Shown here piece after piece: positions 33,926-42,888 of a stretch of 64,000 bases of DNA. The first letter of the stretch is position 1. Each line of letters starts with the position of its first letter. The position numbers and the translations under genes are program-made. Under the pieces are notes generated by a model, which saw nothing but the letters and a program-made list of their open reading frames with translations, made no database searches and was not told the origin of the DNA. Source of the stretch: Solirubrobacteraceae bacterium. GTDB taxonomy: Bacteria; Actinomycetota; Thermoleophilia; Solirubrobacterales; Solirubrobacteraceae. The DNA lies in NCBI GenBank assembly GCA_016463765.1, contig JAEMQS010000001.1, forward strand, positions 1 to 64,000. The letters are read 5' to 3'.

Positions 33926-35689
33926 CTACGCGAGGCGCAGGTGCGGGTAGTCGCCGTCGGTGCGGATGGTCCCGTACCGGACGCAGTTCTTGCCGTCGCG
34001 CTTGGCCTGGTACAGCGCCTGGTCGGCGGCGGCGATGAGGGCCTGGCCGTCGGGGACCTCCGCGCCGAGCGAGGCCACGCCGACGGAGGTCGTGACCGAG
34101 AGCTTCTCGCCCTCGGTGTCCACGAGTTCGAGGGCCGCAACCGCGGCGCGTACGCGCTCGGCCAGGGCGATCGCCTGGCTGAAGTCCACGCCCTGGAGCA
34201 CCACGCCGAGCTCCTCGCCGCCGTAGCGCGCGGGCTCGTCGTCGGCGCGGCAGCACTCGCGCAGCGCGTCGGCGACGGCGCGCAGGACGATGTCGCCGGT
34301 CTGATGGCCGCGGCTGTCGTTGACGGCCTTGAAGTCGTCGAGGTCGAGCAGCACGAAGCTCAGCGGCACCTGCGAGCGGTGGTAGCGCTCGACGCCCTGG
34401 GTCAGCAGCTCCTGCAGGCGGCGGTGGTTCGCCAGCCCGGTGAGCTCGTCGGTGAGCGCCTGGCGATGCAGCGTCTCGTGCTTGTCGATGTTCGCGGCCG
34501 CGACCCCGGCCTGCTCGCACAGATGGATGAGCAGGTCGCGCTCCTCGCCCAGGAACGCGCTGCCGCGGCGGGCCACGCTGATCATGCCCGCGGCGCGTGC
34601 GCTGTCCGGGGCCTTGACCGGAGACGCGAGCGCCCAGACGCCATCGACCATGGCGACGCTCGGATCTTCGCGGTCCAGCGCGCCTTCCTCCGCGGCGCGC
34701 AGCGCCGGCTCGAGGTCGGCGTCCTCGTGCACCGTGGCGCGGCGCACCAGCCGCCGGCCCAGGCCCTGATGGGCCCCGGCGCGGCCGCCGTCGGCGTCGA
34801 TCGCCTCGACCGCCGCGCGGGTCGTGATCGAGAGCAGCGCATCGAGGTCGAGCTTGCTGGCGAACGCGTCGCCGATGCGGTGGACCGCGACCTGCAGGCG
34901 CCGGCGTTCTCGCTGCAGCGCCTCCAATCGCTCATGGGCCTGGTCGATGCGCTGGTTGCGGTCACGCGCGAGCAGCGCGAGCACGGCCGCGACCCCGAGC
35001 AGCGCAAGCGGCGCCGGGGTGAAGGCGTCGGCCGCCAGCGCTCCGATGATGCCGACGGGCAGCAGCATGATGTCGATGGCCCAGACGATCGCGAGGACCC
35101 GCAGTTGCAGCTCCGGCGACAGGCCGAGCGACAGCCATTCGCGCAGGGTGCCCGCGACGACCTCCACCGCGACCTGGGCCGCGAACGCCACGAGGTACAG
35201 CCACCAGGGCGCCTCGGTCGGACCGGGCGCACCGGCCGCGGCGAACACGACGACGGGGCCGATGCAGTGCCAGGCGTCCCCGCCCGTCTCCAGGATCCGC
35301 TCGATCCGGCTGCGCCCGCGCATCCAGTCGGTGAACGACGCGAGTGCCAGCGCGCCGAGCACGACGAGCGGCACGATCGTCGGCGGCAGCAGGAGCAACA
35401 TCGGGATCAGGAAGATCTCGGTCGGCACCGCGTGGCCGGCGCCGATGGGGAACTCCACGCGACTCGCGAGCGCGTACGCGACACCGAGCGCCACCGCCGT
35501 GCCCACCGGGATGTCGTGCGCAGGCCAGATCAGCAGCAGCACGAACGACGCCAGCAGGAACGCGATGGTCAGCCCCGATTCGGCCAGGAGACCGCGCCGG
35601 TCCAGGCGCCGATCATCGTCGCCCCAGGACTCCTCCAGGAGGCGGTCGGCCGTCTCGGCCATGCCCTCGGTCAGCCCGGGCTGGCTCAC
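33926..35689 (-). CDS. Membrane GAF-GGDEF protein (GGEEL variant)
   Basis: 587 aa. Six or seven TM helices (about 35-245) precede a short coiled coil ([23 protein letters not shown]) and a GAF-like domain ([16 protein letters not shown]...[16 protein letters not shown]). The GGDEF domain has [21 protein letters not shown] and an RADD inhibitory site. The signature is [10 protein letters not shown], with Leu in place of Phe. The acidic pair is intact, so synthase activity is possible. Start is GTG 35689; an ATG nine codons in (MAETADRLL) is an alternative. Confidence 0.88.
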   Translation of the reverse strand: MSQPGLTEGMAETADRLLEESWGDDDRRLDRRGLLAESGLTIAFLLASFVLLLIWPAHDIPVGTAVALGVAYALASRVEFPIGAGHAVPTEIFLIPMLLLLPPTIVPLVVLGALALASFTDWMRGRSRIERILETGGDAWHCIGPVVVFAAAGAPGPTEAPWWLYLVAFAAQVAVEVVAGTLREWLSLGLSPELQLRVLAIVWAIDIMLLPVGIIGALAADAFTPAPLALLGVAAVLALLARDRNQRIDQAHERLEALQRERRRLQVAVHRIGDAFASKLDLDALLSITTRAAVEAIDADGGRAGAHQGLGRRLVRRATVHEDADLEPALRAAEEGALDREDPSVAMVDGVWALASPVKAPDSARAAGMISVARRGSAFLGEERDLLIHLCEQAGVAAANIDKHETLHRQALTDELTGLANHRRLQELLTQGVERYHRSQVPLSFVLLDLDDFKAVNDSRGHQTGDIVLRAVADALRECCRADDEPARYGGEELGVVLQGVDFSQAIALAERVRAAVAALELVDTEGEKLSVTTSVGVASLGAEVPDGQALIAAADQALYQAKRDGKNCVRYGTIRTDGDYPHLRLA

Positions 35690-35783
35690 GTGATCTTGCG
35701 GGGGGTCGTCATCGGCACGGGCCTATCCCCCATTCATCGTCATCTCGCGCGCAGAGATTGAGCGCGACCGCCCGGTTATGTAT

Positions 35784-35801
35784 CCCCGTCCAGAGACGGG
35801 G
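35784..35801 (-). terminator. Hairpin CCCCGTC-CAGA-GACGGGG after the cupredoxin gene
   Basis: A perfect 7-bp stem with a 4-nt loop lies 7 bp after the cupredoxin stop. ATACATAAC rather than a T-run follows it, so strength is uncertain. Confidence 0.5.
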
Positions 35802-35808
35802 CGGGACC

Positions 35809-36147
35809 TCAGCGCACGCGGAGCTTCATCGACTGATCGGAGGCGCCGTGAATCGTGCAGACGATGGTGTACAGCCCCTTCTTCGTCACCTTGCGGGTGT
35901 AGGTCCCCGAGGTCTTCGTCGGGCTCGAGAACTTGGCCGGGCCCTTCGTCACGACGACGTTGTGCGGGCTGTCACCGACCCAGCGCCACCGCACGCGATC
36001 GCCGGACTTCACCGTGACGGTCGGGGTGCCGCTGGACTTCACGAAGTAGTTGTCGCCCACGTTGACCGTCTTGGTGGCGGCGAGCGCCGGGACAGCAGCG
36101 GCCCCCAGCGCACCGACGGCGGCGAGAGACAGGACGATCTTGCGCAT
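35809..36147 (-). CDS. Small secreted cupredoxin (plastocyanin/azurin-like)
   Basis: 112 aa. The signal peptide KIVLSLAAVGALGAAAVPALA is followed by a single blue-copper domain. Candidate copper ligands are His in DSPHNVVV, Cys and His in YTIVCTIHGASD, and Met in QSMKL. These are the four ligands of a type-1 site. It may be a periplasmic or surface electron carrier. GAGGAG lies ten bases before the ATG. It is monocistronic between hairpins. Confidence 0.88.
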   Translation of the reverse strand: MRKIVLSLAAVGALGAAAVPALAATKTVNVGDNYFVKSSGTPTVTVKSGDRVRWRWVGDSPHNVVVTKGPAKFSSPTKTSGTYTRKVTKKGLYTIVCTIHGASDQSMKLRVR

Positions 36148-36192
36148 CAGCGACAGGCTCCTCGAGACGGGTGGACGTCCCGGCAGATGATG

Positions 36193-37137
36193 TCAGCTGG
36201 GTCGCCCGGGCGGGACGGTGCGGACGAGAAATGCGACCTGGCCGGCGACCATCCTCTCGAACAGCTCACCGGCGTACGGGGCGAAGTGCCCGCCGTCGTA
36301 GAGCTGCAGCTCGCCGCGCGGCGCCCGGCGGGCGGCGCGCTGGGCCGCCCGGGCCGGGGTGACCTCGTCGTCGCGCGTGGCCTGGATGAGCAGCGGGCAG
36401 CGGACCCGTCCCGCGGCCCACCCCGGCGAGTAGAACGGGACGCGCAGCACGATCCGCGCGGCGACGTGGTCGCTCCACTCGCGGTCGGGATGGTCCATCC
36501 GCAGGATCGCGTGCCCCTCCATCGCGTCGGACGAGGTGAGCGCCGCGAGGTCGCCGGGCGCGCCGAGCGACGGCACGTACCGCGGCGATCGGCCCAGACG
36601 CGAGCCGAGCTCGTCGCGGAGCCCGAGCGCCGTCAGCCGCAGCGAATGGGCGAACGGGACCGCGAGCGCCGAGGCCAGGCCGCTGACGTGCGGGACCTGC
36701 GCGACCACCGCGGCGATACGCGGGTCGCGCGCCGCCGTGGCGATCGCGTGGCCGCCCGAGAAGGACGTGCCCCACAGGATGATGCGGTCGGGGTCGATGC
36801 CCGGCAGGCTGCGGGCGTGCGCCACGGCCGCCTGCCAGTCGTCGCGCTGGCGACCGATGTCGAGCAGCCCGCGCGGCTCGCCGTCGCTGTCGCCGAAGTG
36901 GCGGTAGTCGAACAGGAGCACCGCGTACCCGGCGGCCCGCAGCCGCGAGGCATAGGCCTCAAGGCGGGCGATGCGCACCGCGCCGAACCCATGGGCCATG
37001 ACCACGGCCGCGACGGGCGGCGCGAGCACCGGCCGGTACAGCCAAGCGGCACAGCGCAGCCCGCTCGAGAGGAAGTCCGCATCTTCGCGTCCGTGCTCTG
37101 CGGGGCCGCCGCCATCCGTGCGGGCGACCATCGTCAT
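36193..37137 (-). CDS. Alpha/beta hydrolase (dienelactone-hydrolase/acyl-peptidase style)
   Basis: 314 aa. The oxyanion segment is VVMAHGFGAVRI and the nucleophile elbow is LWGTSFSGGHAI (GxSxG). A candidate acid is Asp in QATRDDEVTP and the His is in LYDGGHFAPY. Substrate unknown. A 30-residue Gly/Pro-rich lead precedes the fold. A TACCCT box lies 8 nt before the ATG. The next gene starts about 830 bp upstream and also runs on the minus strand. Confidence 0.85.
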   Translation of the reverse strand: MTMVARTDGGGPAEHGREDADFLSSGLRCAAWLYRPVLAPPVAAVVMAHGFGAVRIARLEAYASRLRAAGYAVLLFDYRHFGDSDGEPRGLLDIGRQRDDWQAAVAHARSLPGIDPDRIILWGTSFSGGHAIATAARDPRIAAVVAQVPHVSGLASALAVPFAHSLRLTALGLRDELGSRLGRSPRYVPSLGAPGDLAALTSSDAMEGHAILRMDHPDREWSDHVAARIVLRVPFYSPGWAAGRVRCPLLIQATRDDEVTPARAAQRAARRAPRGELQLYDGGHFAPYAGELFERMVAGQVAFLVRTVPPGRPS

Positions 37138-37145
37138 GGGGCCGA

Positions 37146-37151
37146 AGGGTA
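37146..37151 (-). promoter_or_regulatory. -10 box (TACCCT) for the alpha/beta hydrolase gene
   Basis: TACCCT ends 8 nt before the ATG at 37137 with no ribosome-binding site. Confidence 0.45.
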
Positions 37152-37165
37152 CGGGGGGCGCGGGG

Positions 37166-37963
37166 TCAGGACAAGGCCCGGCGCCGTGGCGGCGCGCCCG
37201 CGGTCTGGCGCCGCACCACGACCTGCCGGCCGACCCCGCCGATGGCCGCGGCGGTCACGGCAGCAGCCGCCGCGCCCAGCTTCAGGTGCCGGTCGAGGCG
37301 ATCGAACCGCAGGACCTCCCAGCCCTCCTCGAGGGCCACCCGGCCGAGTTCCGCGTCCGGGTTCACGGCGACCGGGTTGCCGACCAGGCGCAGCATCGGC
37401 AGATCGGACTCCGAGTCCGAGTAGGCCCACGACGTCGAGAGGTCGAAGCGCTCCCGCGCCGCGAGCTCCCGGATCGCCGCGGCCTTCCCCTCGCGGTAAC
37501 AGAACGGGCCACCCGGCCGGCCGGTGTAGACGCCGTCGACGATCTCCGACTTCGAGCCGATCCCGCCCTCGAACCCCAGGACGTGCGCCAGCAGTTCCGC
37601 CATCTCCTGGGACGCCGCGGTGCAGATGTAGACCGGCCGCCCGGCGTCCTGATGGTCGTACGCGACGTCGAGCATCTGCGGGTACAGCCGCGGCAGCACC
37701 AGCGCCAGGACCCGAGGCGAGAGCCGCTGGAGGTCGCGGACCGGCACACCGCGGATCTGCTCGCCGATGCGCTCGCGCACCTTGTCCGTCCAGGCGTCCG
37801 TCGAGCCCCGCAGGCGGAAGCGCAGGTTGTTCCCGGCGTCGGCGATCAGGCGGCTGCGGCTGATCATCCCCGCCTCGTAGGCCGCCCGGGCCCAGTGAAA
37901 CCCGGACGAGCCGGCCATGAGCGTGCGATCGAGATCGAAGAAGGCGGCAGGCCGGGAGGTCAC
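37166..37963 (-). CDS. HAD-superfamily hydrolase, subfamily IB (SerB/CicA-like)
   Basis: 265 aa. Motif I is AAFFDLDRTLMAGSS (nucleophile Asp in DLDRT), motif II is YICTAASQEMAELL, and motifs III/IV are REGKAAAIREL and SWAYSDSESDLPML. The family hydrolyses phosphomonoesters such as phosphoserine; lipid-linked substrates also occur. The C-terminal HLKLGAAAAAVTAAAIGGVG is hydrophobic and could be a membrane tail, seen in HAD-IB proteins linked to acyltransferases. Start GTG 37963 is chosen because the domain begins at once. Confidence 0.87.
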   Translation of the reverse strand: MTSRPAAFFDLDRTLMAGSSGFHWARAAYEAGMISRSRLIADAGNNLRFRLRGSTDAWTDKVRERIGEQIRGVPVRDLQRLSPRVLALVLPRLYPQMLDVAYDHQDAGRPVYICTAASQEMAELLAHVLGFEGGIGSKSEIVDGVYTGRPGGPFCYREGKAAAIRELAARERFDLSTSWAYSDSESDLPMLRLVGNPVAVNPDAELGRVALEEGWEVLRFDRLDRHLKLGAAAAAVTAAAIGGVGRQVVVRRQTAGAPPRRRALS

Positions 37964-37992
37964 GCCGCCATGATCGCACCCCGGAACGACCA

Positions 37993-38017
37993 CGGGCCGG
38001 CGCTGTGCGCCGGCCCG
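37993..38017 (-). terminator. Strong hairpin CGGGCCGGCG-ctgtg-CGCCGGCCCG
   Basis: A perfect 10-bp stem with a 5-nt loop lies 25 bp after the stop of the secreted AP-linker protein. No T-run follows it on the minus strand. Confidence 0.6.
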
Positions 38018-38041
38018 CGAGCTGGGAGGGAGTGCCTGCGG

Positions 38042-38878
38042 TCAGCGGCGGCGGTAGGGGTCGACCATGAAGTTGTCGAACAGCACCGTGCCGTTGCCGA
38101 CCTTCGCGTAGACCTGGACCGAGGCGGCCTGGCCGTTGGAGATCAGCGGGATCTTCGTGGCCAGCGGGCTCTCCGGCGAGATCTGCCACTTGCCCGGGAA
38201 GAGCGTCACGTTGCTCGACGAGACGAACTGCGCCTCGGTGAGGGTGCCCGCGAGATCGCGGTAGATGATGAGCACGTCGAACTTCGACGCCCACCCGGTC
38301 ACCTTGAAGGAGAAGCGGAAGTGCGGGTGGGACTCGTCGACGCAGAAGCGCGGCGACTGGGCCCAGGAGTCCTGGGTGAGCTGCAAGGCTTTCGAGCCGG
38401 CGACGATGCCGTTGCCGTCGTTGCCGCTGACGATCGAGGCGACCTTGCCCTCGTCCCACGGGAACGTCTTCTTGCTGAAGCTCCAGCCGGCCTGGCCCTC
38501 CTCGAACGTTGCGCCGGGGGCGGCGGCGTAGTCGGCGTCGTCGCCGAAGCGGGAGTAGGCCTTGAAGGTGGGCTGCTCGGTGCAACCGTCGACGGCGGGC
38601 GCGGGCGCCGGGGCCGGCGCGGGAGCAGGCGCAGGAGCCGGGACCGGCGTCGCGGTCGACGTCGTGGTCGCGGTGGGCGCGGGAGCCGGAGCGGTGGTCG
38701 TGGTCGTCGTCGGGGCCGGAGCGGGCGCCGTCGTGGTCGTCGTGGCCGGGGCCTTGTAGCCCGGGACCCACTTCGCCCAGGACTGGGCAGATGCCGACGC
38801 AGGAGCGATCGCCAGCGCGGCGACGAGGACGGTGCTGGCGAGCAGGGTCTTCGACCCGTGGTTCTTGCGGAGCGGCAT
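38042..38878 (-). CDS. Secreted protein with Ala/Pro/Thr-rich linker and beta-sandwich domain
   Basis: 278 aa. A signal peptide (TLLASTVLVAALAIAPASASAQ) is followed by a roughly 60-residue linker of Thr runs and Pro-Ala repeats. A C-terminal domain of about 170 residues then looks like a jelly-roll, carbohydrate-binding type fold (GWSFSKKTFPWDEGKV, HPHFRFSFKVTGWASKFDVLIIYRD, SVQVYAKVGNGTVLFDNFMVDPY). No catalytic motif is visible. I start at ATG 38878 (MPLRKNHGS) with GGGGAGAA about 9 bases upstream. It is flanked by hairpins, so it is a single transcription unit. Confidence 0.75.
   Translation of the reverse strand: MPLRKNHGSKTLLASTVLVAALAIAPASASAQSWAKWVPGYKAPATTTTTAPAPAPTTTTTTAPAPAPTATTTSTATPVPAPAPAPAPAPAPAPAVDGCTEQPTFKAYSRFGDDADYAAAPGATFEEGQAGWSFSKKTFPWDEGKVASIVSGNDGNGIVAGSKALQLTQDSWAQSPRFCVDESHPHFRFSFKVTGWASKFDVLIIYRDLAGTLTEAQFVSSSNVTLFPGKWQISPESPLATKIPLISNGQAASVQVYAKVGNGTVLFDNFMVDPYRRR
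38590..38760 (-). repeat. Low-complexity DNA encoding the Thr/Ala-Pro linker
   Basis: Short imperfect units of GCG/GGC-rich sequence and ACGAC runs encode PAPAPAP and TTTTT stretches. This kind of tract is prone to slippage length change. Confidence 0.7.
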
Positions 38879-38962
38879 ACGGTGAGTTCTCCCCCCGAGG
38901 ACAGTCATTGCCAGGGGGATCGGCAGGCCCGGTATGAGCCCGGTATGTCGCCGGTCGCGTTT

Positions 38963-38990
38963 CGGTGGGCGACCGGCAGGCCGCCCACCG
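38963..38990 (-). terminator. Hairpin CGGTGGGCG-10 nt-CGCCCACCG after the thiolase gene
   Basis: A perfect 9-bp stem lies 12 bp after the thiolase stop, followed by AAACGCGACC. It is probably a transcription terminator or mRNA stabiliser. Confidence 0.55.
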
Positions 38991-39002
38991 AGGCACGTCA
39001 GG

Positions 39003-40184
39003 TCAGCCGGCGACCTTGATGATCACGGCGTCGCCCTGCCCGCCGCCGGAGCAGATCGCGGCGCAGCCGAGGCCGCCGCCGCGGCGGCGCAGCTCCAGCG
39101 CGAGCGAGCCGATGATCCGGGCGCCCGAGGCGCCGAGCGGGTGGCCGAGGGCCACGGCGCCGCCGTTGACGTTGACCTTCTCCTCGTCGACGCCGAGCAT
39201 GCGCGTCGAGTTCAGGGCGACGGAGGCGAACGCCTCGTTGATCTCCCAGAGGTCGATGTCCTGGGCCGACAGGCCGGCCTTCTCGAGCGCCTTCATCGCC
39301 GCGTTGGCGGGCGTGCGGGCGAGGTAGGCGAAGTCGTCGGCGACGGCGGCCTGCGCCACGATCTCGCCGAGGATCTCCTTGCCGTTGGCGGCGGCCCACT
39401 CGTCGGACGCCAGCACGAGCGCGCCGGCACCGTCGTTGACGGCCGGCGAGTTGCCGGCCGTGTGGCTGCCGTCCTTGCCGTGCAGGCCGCGCAGCTTGCT
39501 CAGGCCCTCCAGCGACGTGTCGCGGCGCGGCGCCTCGTCGATCTCGACGACGGTGTCGCCCTTGCGGCCGCTGATCGTCACCGAGACGATCTCCTCGGGC
39601 AGGCGCCCGGCGTCGGTCGCCTCGACCGCGCGCTGGTGCGAGCGCAGCGCCCACTTGTCGAGGTCGGCCCGCGTGATCTCGAGCTCCTCGCCGACCTCGG
39701 TGGCCTCCTGGAACATCTGCTTGCCGGTGAAGGCGTTCGTCAGGCCGTCGGTGACCATCGCGTCGAGGAACTTGCCCTCGCCCATGCGGTAGCCGAAGCG
39801 GGCGTTCGGGACGAGGTACGGCGCCTTGCTCATCGACTCCATGCCGGCGCCGACGCCGACCTCCACCTCACCGAGGCGGATCTGGTCGTCGAGCAGGCCG
39901 ACGGCGCGCATGCCCGAGGCGCACACCTTGTTGATCGTCTCGGAGGGCACCTCCTTCGGGATGCCCGCGTTGATCTGCGCCTGGCGCGACGGGATCTGGC
40001 CGGCCCCGCCCTGCAGGACCTGGCCGACGACGACGTGCTGCACCTGCTCGGGATCGACGGAGGCGCGCTCGAGCGCGGCCTCGATGGCGATGCCGCCGAG
40101 CTTCGTGGCGTCGATCGTGGACAGGGCGCCGCCGAGCTTCCCGATCGGGGTGCGGGCAGCGCCGAGGATGACGGTCTTGGGCAT
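39003..40184 (-). CDS. Thiolase (acetyl-CoA C-acyltransferase)
   Basis: 393 aa. The nucleophilic Cys is in NKVCASGMRAVGLL. The His is in NVNGGAVALGHPLGASGARI and the second Cys is in CAAICSGGGQGDAVI. EINEAFASVAL is also typical. It could act biosynthetically (acetoacetyl-CoA) or in beta-oxidation; with ETF and the acyl-CoA dehydrogenase nearby, the latter is plausible. I start at ATG 40184 (MPKTVILGAARTPIG) with GGAG nine bases upstream. It is divergent from pepA. Confidence 0.95.
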   Translation of the reverse strand: MPKTVILGAARTPIGKLGGALSTIDATKLGGIAIEAALERASVDPEQVQHVVVGQVLQGGAGQIPSRQAQINAGIPKEVPSETINKVCASGMRAVGLLDDQIRLGEVEVGVGAGMESMSKAPYLVPNARFGYRMGEGKFLDAMVTDGLTNAFTGKQMFQEATEVGEELEITRADLDKWALRSHQRAVEATDAGRLPEEIVSVTISGRKGDTVVEIDEAPRRDTSLEGLSKLRGLHGKDGSHTAGNSPAVNDGAGALVLASDEWAAANGKEILGEIVAQAAVADDFAYLARTPANAAMKALEKAGLSAQDIDLWEINEAFASVALNSTRMLGVDEEKVNVNGGAVALGHPLGASGARIIGSLALELRRRGGGLGCAAICSGGGQGDAVIIKVAG

Positions 40185-40303
40185 GCGGGACGACTCCGGG
40201 TTTCGCGTGCTGTGGTCCCAGCGGCTCCTGCATGGGCCGGGACGGTGATCCACCGCACGGTACCGAACGGTCGGAAACGGCGGTTTTCGCCTGACGCGTG
40301 GCA

Positions 40304-40309
40304 TAGGCT
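40304..40309 (+). promoter_or_regulatory. -10 box (TAGGCT) for pepA
   Basis: TAGGCT is followed by 9 nt and the pepA ATG. The same hexamer and nearly the same spacing precede the GT4 gene at 13471. Confidence 0.5.
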
Positions 40310-40318
40310 CACGCGACC

Positions 40319-41755
40319 ATGGACGTCTCCTCCACCACCGCGGCGCCGTCCAGCACGGGCGCCGACACCGTCGTCGTCGGGCTGCTCGACGGCGAGGCCC
40401 CCACCTTCGATGTCGACGGTGCCCTCGCGGCCCTCGTGGCCTCCGGTGAAGCCAAGCCCGCCTTCAAGCGCCTGGCGCTCGCCCACGCGGGCGGGACACG
40501 CCTGCTGGCCGTCGGACTCGGCGCGCGCGACGCCCTGACGCCCGAGCGCGCACGGGTCGCCGCGGCGGTCGCCCTGGGCCGTGCGCGGGAGGTGGGTGCC
40601 ACCACGGTGTGCTGGGTCCGTCCCGAGGGCACCGGCAGCGAGATCGCCGCAGCGCTGGTCGAGGGCACGGTGCTCGCCGCCTACCGGTACGACGCGATGC
40701 GCAGCGCGCCGCCCGAGGACGCGGGCGGTCCGACGGCGCTGATGGTCGCGGGCGCGGACGACATCGCCACCGACGTGGACCGCGCGGCCACGGTCGCCGC
40801 CGCCGTGAACGCGGCGCGCGACCTGCAGAACGCGCCCGCGAACGAGCTGACGCCCACCGCGCTGGCCACCGCCGCGTCGGAGCTCGGCCAGCTGCCCGGC
40901 GTGCAGGTCAGCATCGACGGCCGCGAGGGCATCGAGGCCCGCGGGATGGGCTGCTTCGCGGGGGTAGCGCAGGGCTCTGAAGAGGAACCCGCCCTCATCA
41001 CGATCCGCTACGAGCCCGCAGAGGCCGTCGACGCCCCGCTGCTCGGCTTCGTCGGCAAGGCCGTGACGTTCGACAGCGGCGGCATCTCGCTGAAGCCCGC
41101 GGGCAAGATGCACGAGATGAAGTTCGACATGTCGGGCGGCGCCGCGGTGCTCGCCGCGACCGAGGCGATCGCGCGGCTCCGCCTGCCGATCCGTCTCGTC
41201 AGCGTCATCGGCGCGACCGAGAACCTGCCCAGCGGCCGGTCGGTGAAGCCCGGCGACGTGCTGACCGCGATGGACGGCACGACCGTCGAGGTCAACAACA
41301 CCGACGCCGAGGGCCGGCTGGTCCTCGCCGACTGCATCCTGCACGCCCGTGAGCTGGGCGCCGAGCGGATCGTGGACCTCGCGACGCTCACCGGCGCGAT
41401 CGTCGTCGGCCTGGGCTCGACCTACGCCGGGCTACTCGGCACCGACGACGCGTGGGTCGACGCGGTGCGCGACGCCGGGGAGCGGACCGGCGAGCTGGTC
41501 TGGCGCCTGCCGCTGCACGCCGAGTACGCGGACATGGTCAAGGGCGAGGTCGCCGACCTCCTCAACGCGACGGCCGAACGCAAGGCGGGATCGATCACCG
41601 CGGCGGAGTTCCTCCGGCACTTCGCGGGCGACGTCCCGTGGGCGCACGTCGACATCGCGGGGACCGCGTGGGGCCTCGGCCGGGCGTACGCGCGCAAGGG
41701 CGGGTCAGGCTTCGGAGTACGACTGCTGGTGGATCTCGCGGAGGCGCACGCATGA
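40319..41755 (+). CDS. pepA: Leucyl aminopeptidase (family M17)
   Basis: 478 aa. This cytosolic dizinc exopeptidase removes N-terminal residues from peptides. The metal-binding motifs are GKAVTFDSGGISLKPAGKMHEMKFDMSGGA and the signature NTDAEGRLVLAD. TLTGAIVVGLG and the C-terminal WAHVDIAGTAW also match. The N-terminal domain (about 1-160) is the less conserved regulatory part. Its stop overlaps the acyl-CoA dehydrogenase ATG (ATGA), so the two are co-translated. Confidence 0.95.
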   Translation: MDVSSTTAAPSSTGADTVVVGLLDGEAPTFDVDGALAALVASGEAKPAFKRLALAHAGGTRLLAVGLGARDALTPERARVAAAVALGRAREVGATTVCWVRPEGTGSEIAAALVEGTVLAAYRYDAMRSAPPEDAGGPTALMVAGADDIATDVDRAATVAAAVNAARDLQNAPANELTPTALATAASELGQLPGVQVSIDGREGIEARGMGCFAGVAQGSEEEPALITIRYEPAEAVDAPLLGFVGKAVTFDSGGISLKPAGKMHEMKFDMSGGAAVLAATEAIARLRLPIRLVSVIGATENLPSGRSVKPGDVLTAMDGTTVEVNNTDAEGRLVLADCILHARELGAERIVDLATLTGAIVVGLGSTYAGLLGTDDAWVDAVRDAGERTGELVWRLPLHAEYADMVKGEVADLLNATAERKAGSITAAEFLRHFAGDVPWAHVDIAGTAWGLGRAYARKGGSGFGVRLLVDLAEAHA

Positions 41756-42885
41756 ACTTCGACCTTTCATCTGACCACGAGCTGATGCGCCGCACGGTGC
41801 GTGACTTCGCCGAGCAGGAGGTCGCCCCCGTCGCCGAGGAGCTCGACCGCGAGAAGCGGTTCCCGTACGAGCTCGTGCGCAAGATGGGCGAGCTCGGATG
41901 GATGGGCATTCCGTTCCCCGAGGAGGTCGGCGGCGCGGGCGGCGATTCGCTCGCCTACGCGATCGCGGTCGAGGAGCTCACGCGCATCGACTCGTCGGTC
42001 GCGATCACGATGTGCGCGCACACGTCGCTCGGCACCCAGCCGATCTACCTGTTCGGCTCGGACGAGCAGCGCGCCGACTGGCTGCCGAGGCTCACGTCGG
42101 GCGAGGTCTTGGGCGCGTTCGGGCTGACGGAGCCCGAGGCCGGGTCGGACGCCGGCAACGTGCAGACGCGCGCGGTCCTCGGCGACGACGGCTGGACGAT
42201 CAACGGCGCGAAGCAGTTCATCACCAACGCGGGCACGTCGATGAGCGGCGTGGTCTGCATCACGGCGAAGACGGCGGACGACGAGATCTCGAACCTCATC
42301 GTCCCCCAGGACGCCCCCGGCTACGAGCAGGGCGAGCCGTATCGGAAGATGGGCTGGAACGCGTCGGACACGCGGCCGCTGTCGTTCACCGACTGCCGGG
42401 TCCCCAAGGAGAACCTCCTCGGCCCGCGCGGCGCCGGCTTCAAGCAGTTCCTGCGCGTGCTGGACATCGGCCGGATCGGGGTGGCCGCGATGGGCGTCGG
42501 CCTCGCCCAGGGCGCCCTCGACGAGGCGCTGAAGTACGCCAAGCAGCGCCACGCGTTCGGCAAGCCGATCTCCAAGTACCAGGCGATCCAGGCCAAGCTC
42601 GCCGACCTGTCGTGCGAGATCGAGGCGGCCCGGCTGCTCGTGTACCGGGCGGCGTGCGAGAAGGACCTCGGACGCGACTTCTCCCTGACCGCGGCGCAGG
42701 CGAAGCTGAAGACCGGCCGGCTGGCCGTGCGCGCCGCCGAGGAAGCCGTGCAGATCCACGGCGGGTACGGCTACATCGAGGAATACCCGGTGTGCCGCAT
42801 GTACCGCGACGCGAAGATCCTCACCATCGGCGAGGGCACCGACGAGGTGCAGCAGATGGTCATCGCGCGAGCGCTCGGGGCCTGA
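41752..42885 (+). CDS. Acyl-CoA dehydrogenase (short/medium-chain type)
   Basis: 377 aa FAD enzyme that oxidises acyl-CoA to the enoyl-CoA and hands electrons to ETF. Signatures are AFGLTEPEAGSDAGN, WTINGAKQFITNAG, QRHAFGKPISKYQAIQ and AVQIHGGYGYIEEYPVCRMYRDAKILTIGEGTDEVQ, where the Glu of IGEGTDE is the probable catalytic base. The exact chain-length specificity is not evident. GGAGG lies seven bases before the ATG, which overlaps the pepA stop. Its electron acceptor genes are at 29770-33283. Confidence 0.95.
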   Translation: MNFDLSSDHELMRRTVRDFAEQEVAPVAEELDREKRFPYELVRKMGELGWMGIPFPEEVGGAGGDSLAYAIAVEELTRIDSSVAITMCAHTSLGTQPIYLFGSDEQRADWLPRLTSGEVLGAFGLTEPEAGSDAGNVQTRAVLGDDGWTINGAKQFITNAGTSMSGVVCITAKTADDEISNLIVPQDAPGYEQGEPYRKMGWNASDTRPLSFTDCRVPKENLLGPRGAGFKQFLRVLDIGRIGVAAMGVGLAQGALDEALKYAKQRHAFGKPISKYQAIQAKLADLSCEIEAARLLVYRAACEKDLGRDFSLTAAQAKLKTGRLAVRAAEEAVQIHGGYGYIEEYPVCRMYRDAKILTIGEGTDEVQQMVIARALGA

Positions 42886-42888
42886 GCG

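Noticed and set aside
38590-38760. Possible CRISPR-like or tandem repeat array
   Set aside because: Units are short, irregular and in frame with a Pro/Ala/Thr linker; there are no spacers.
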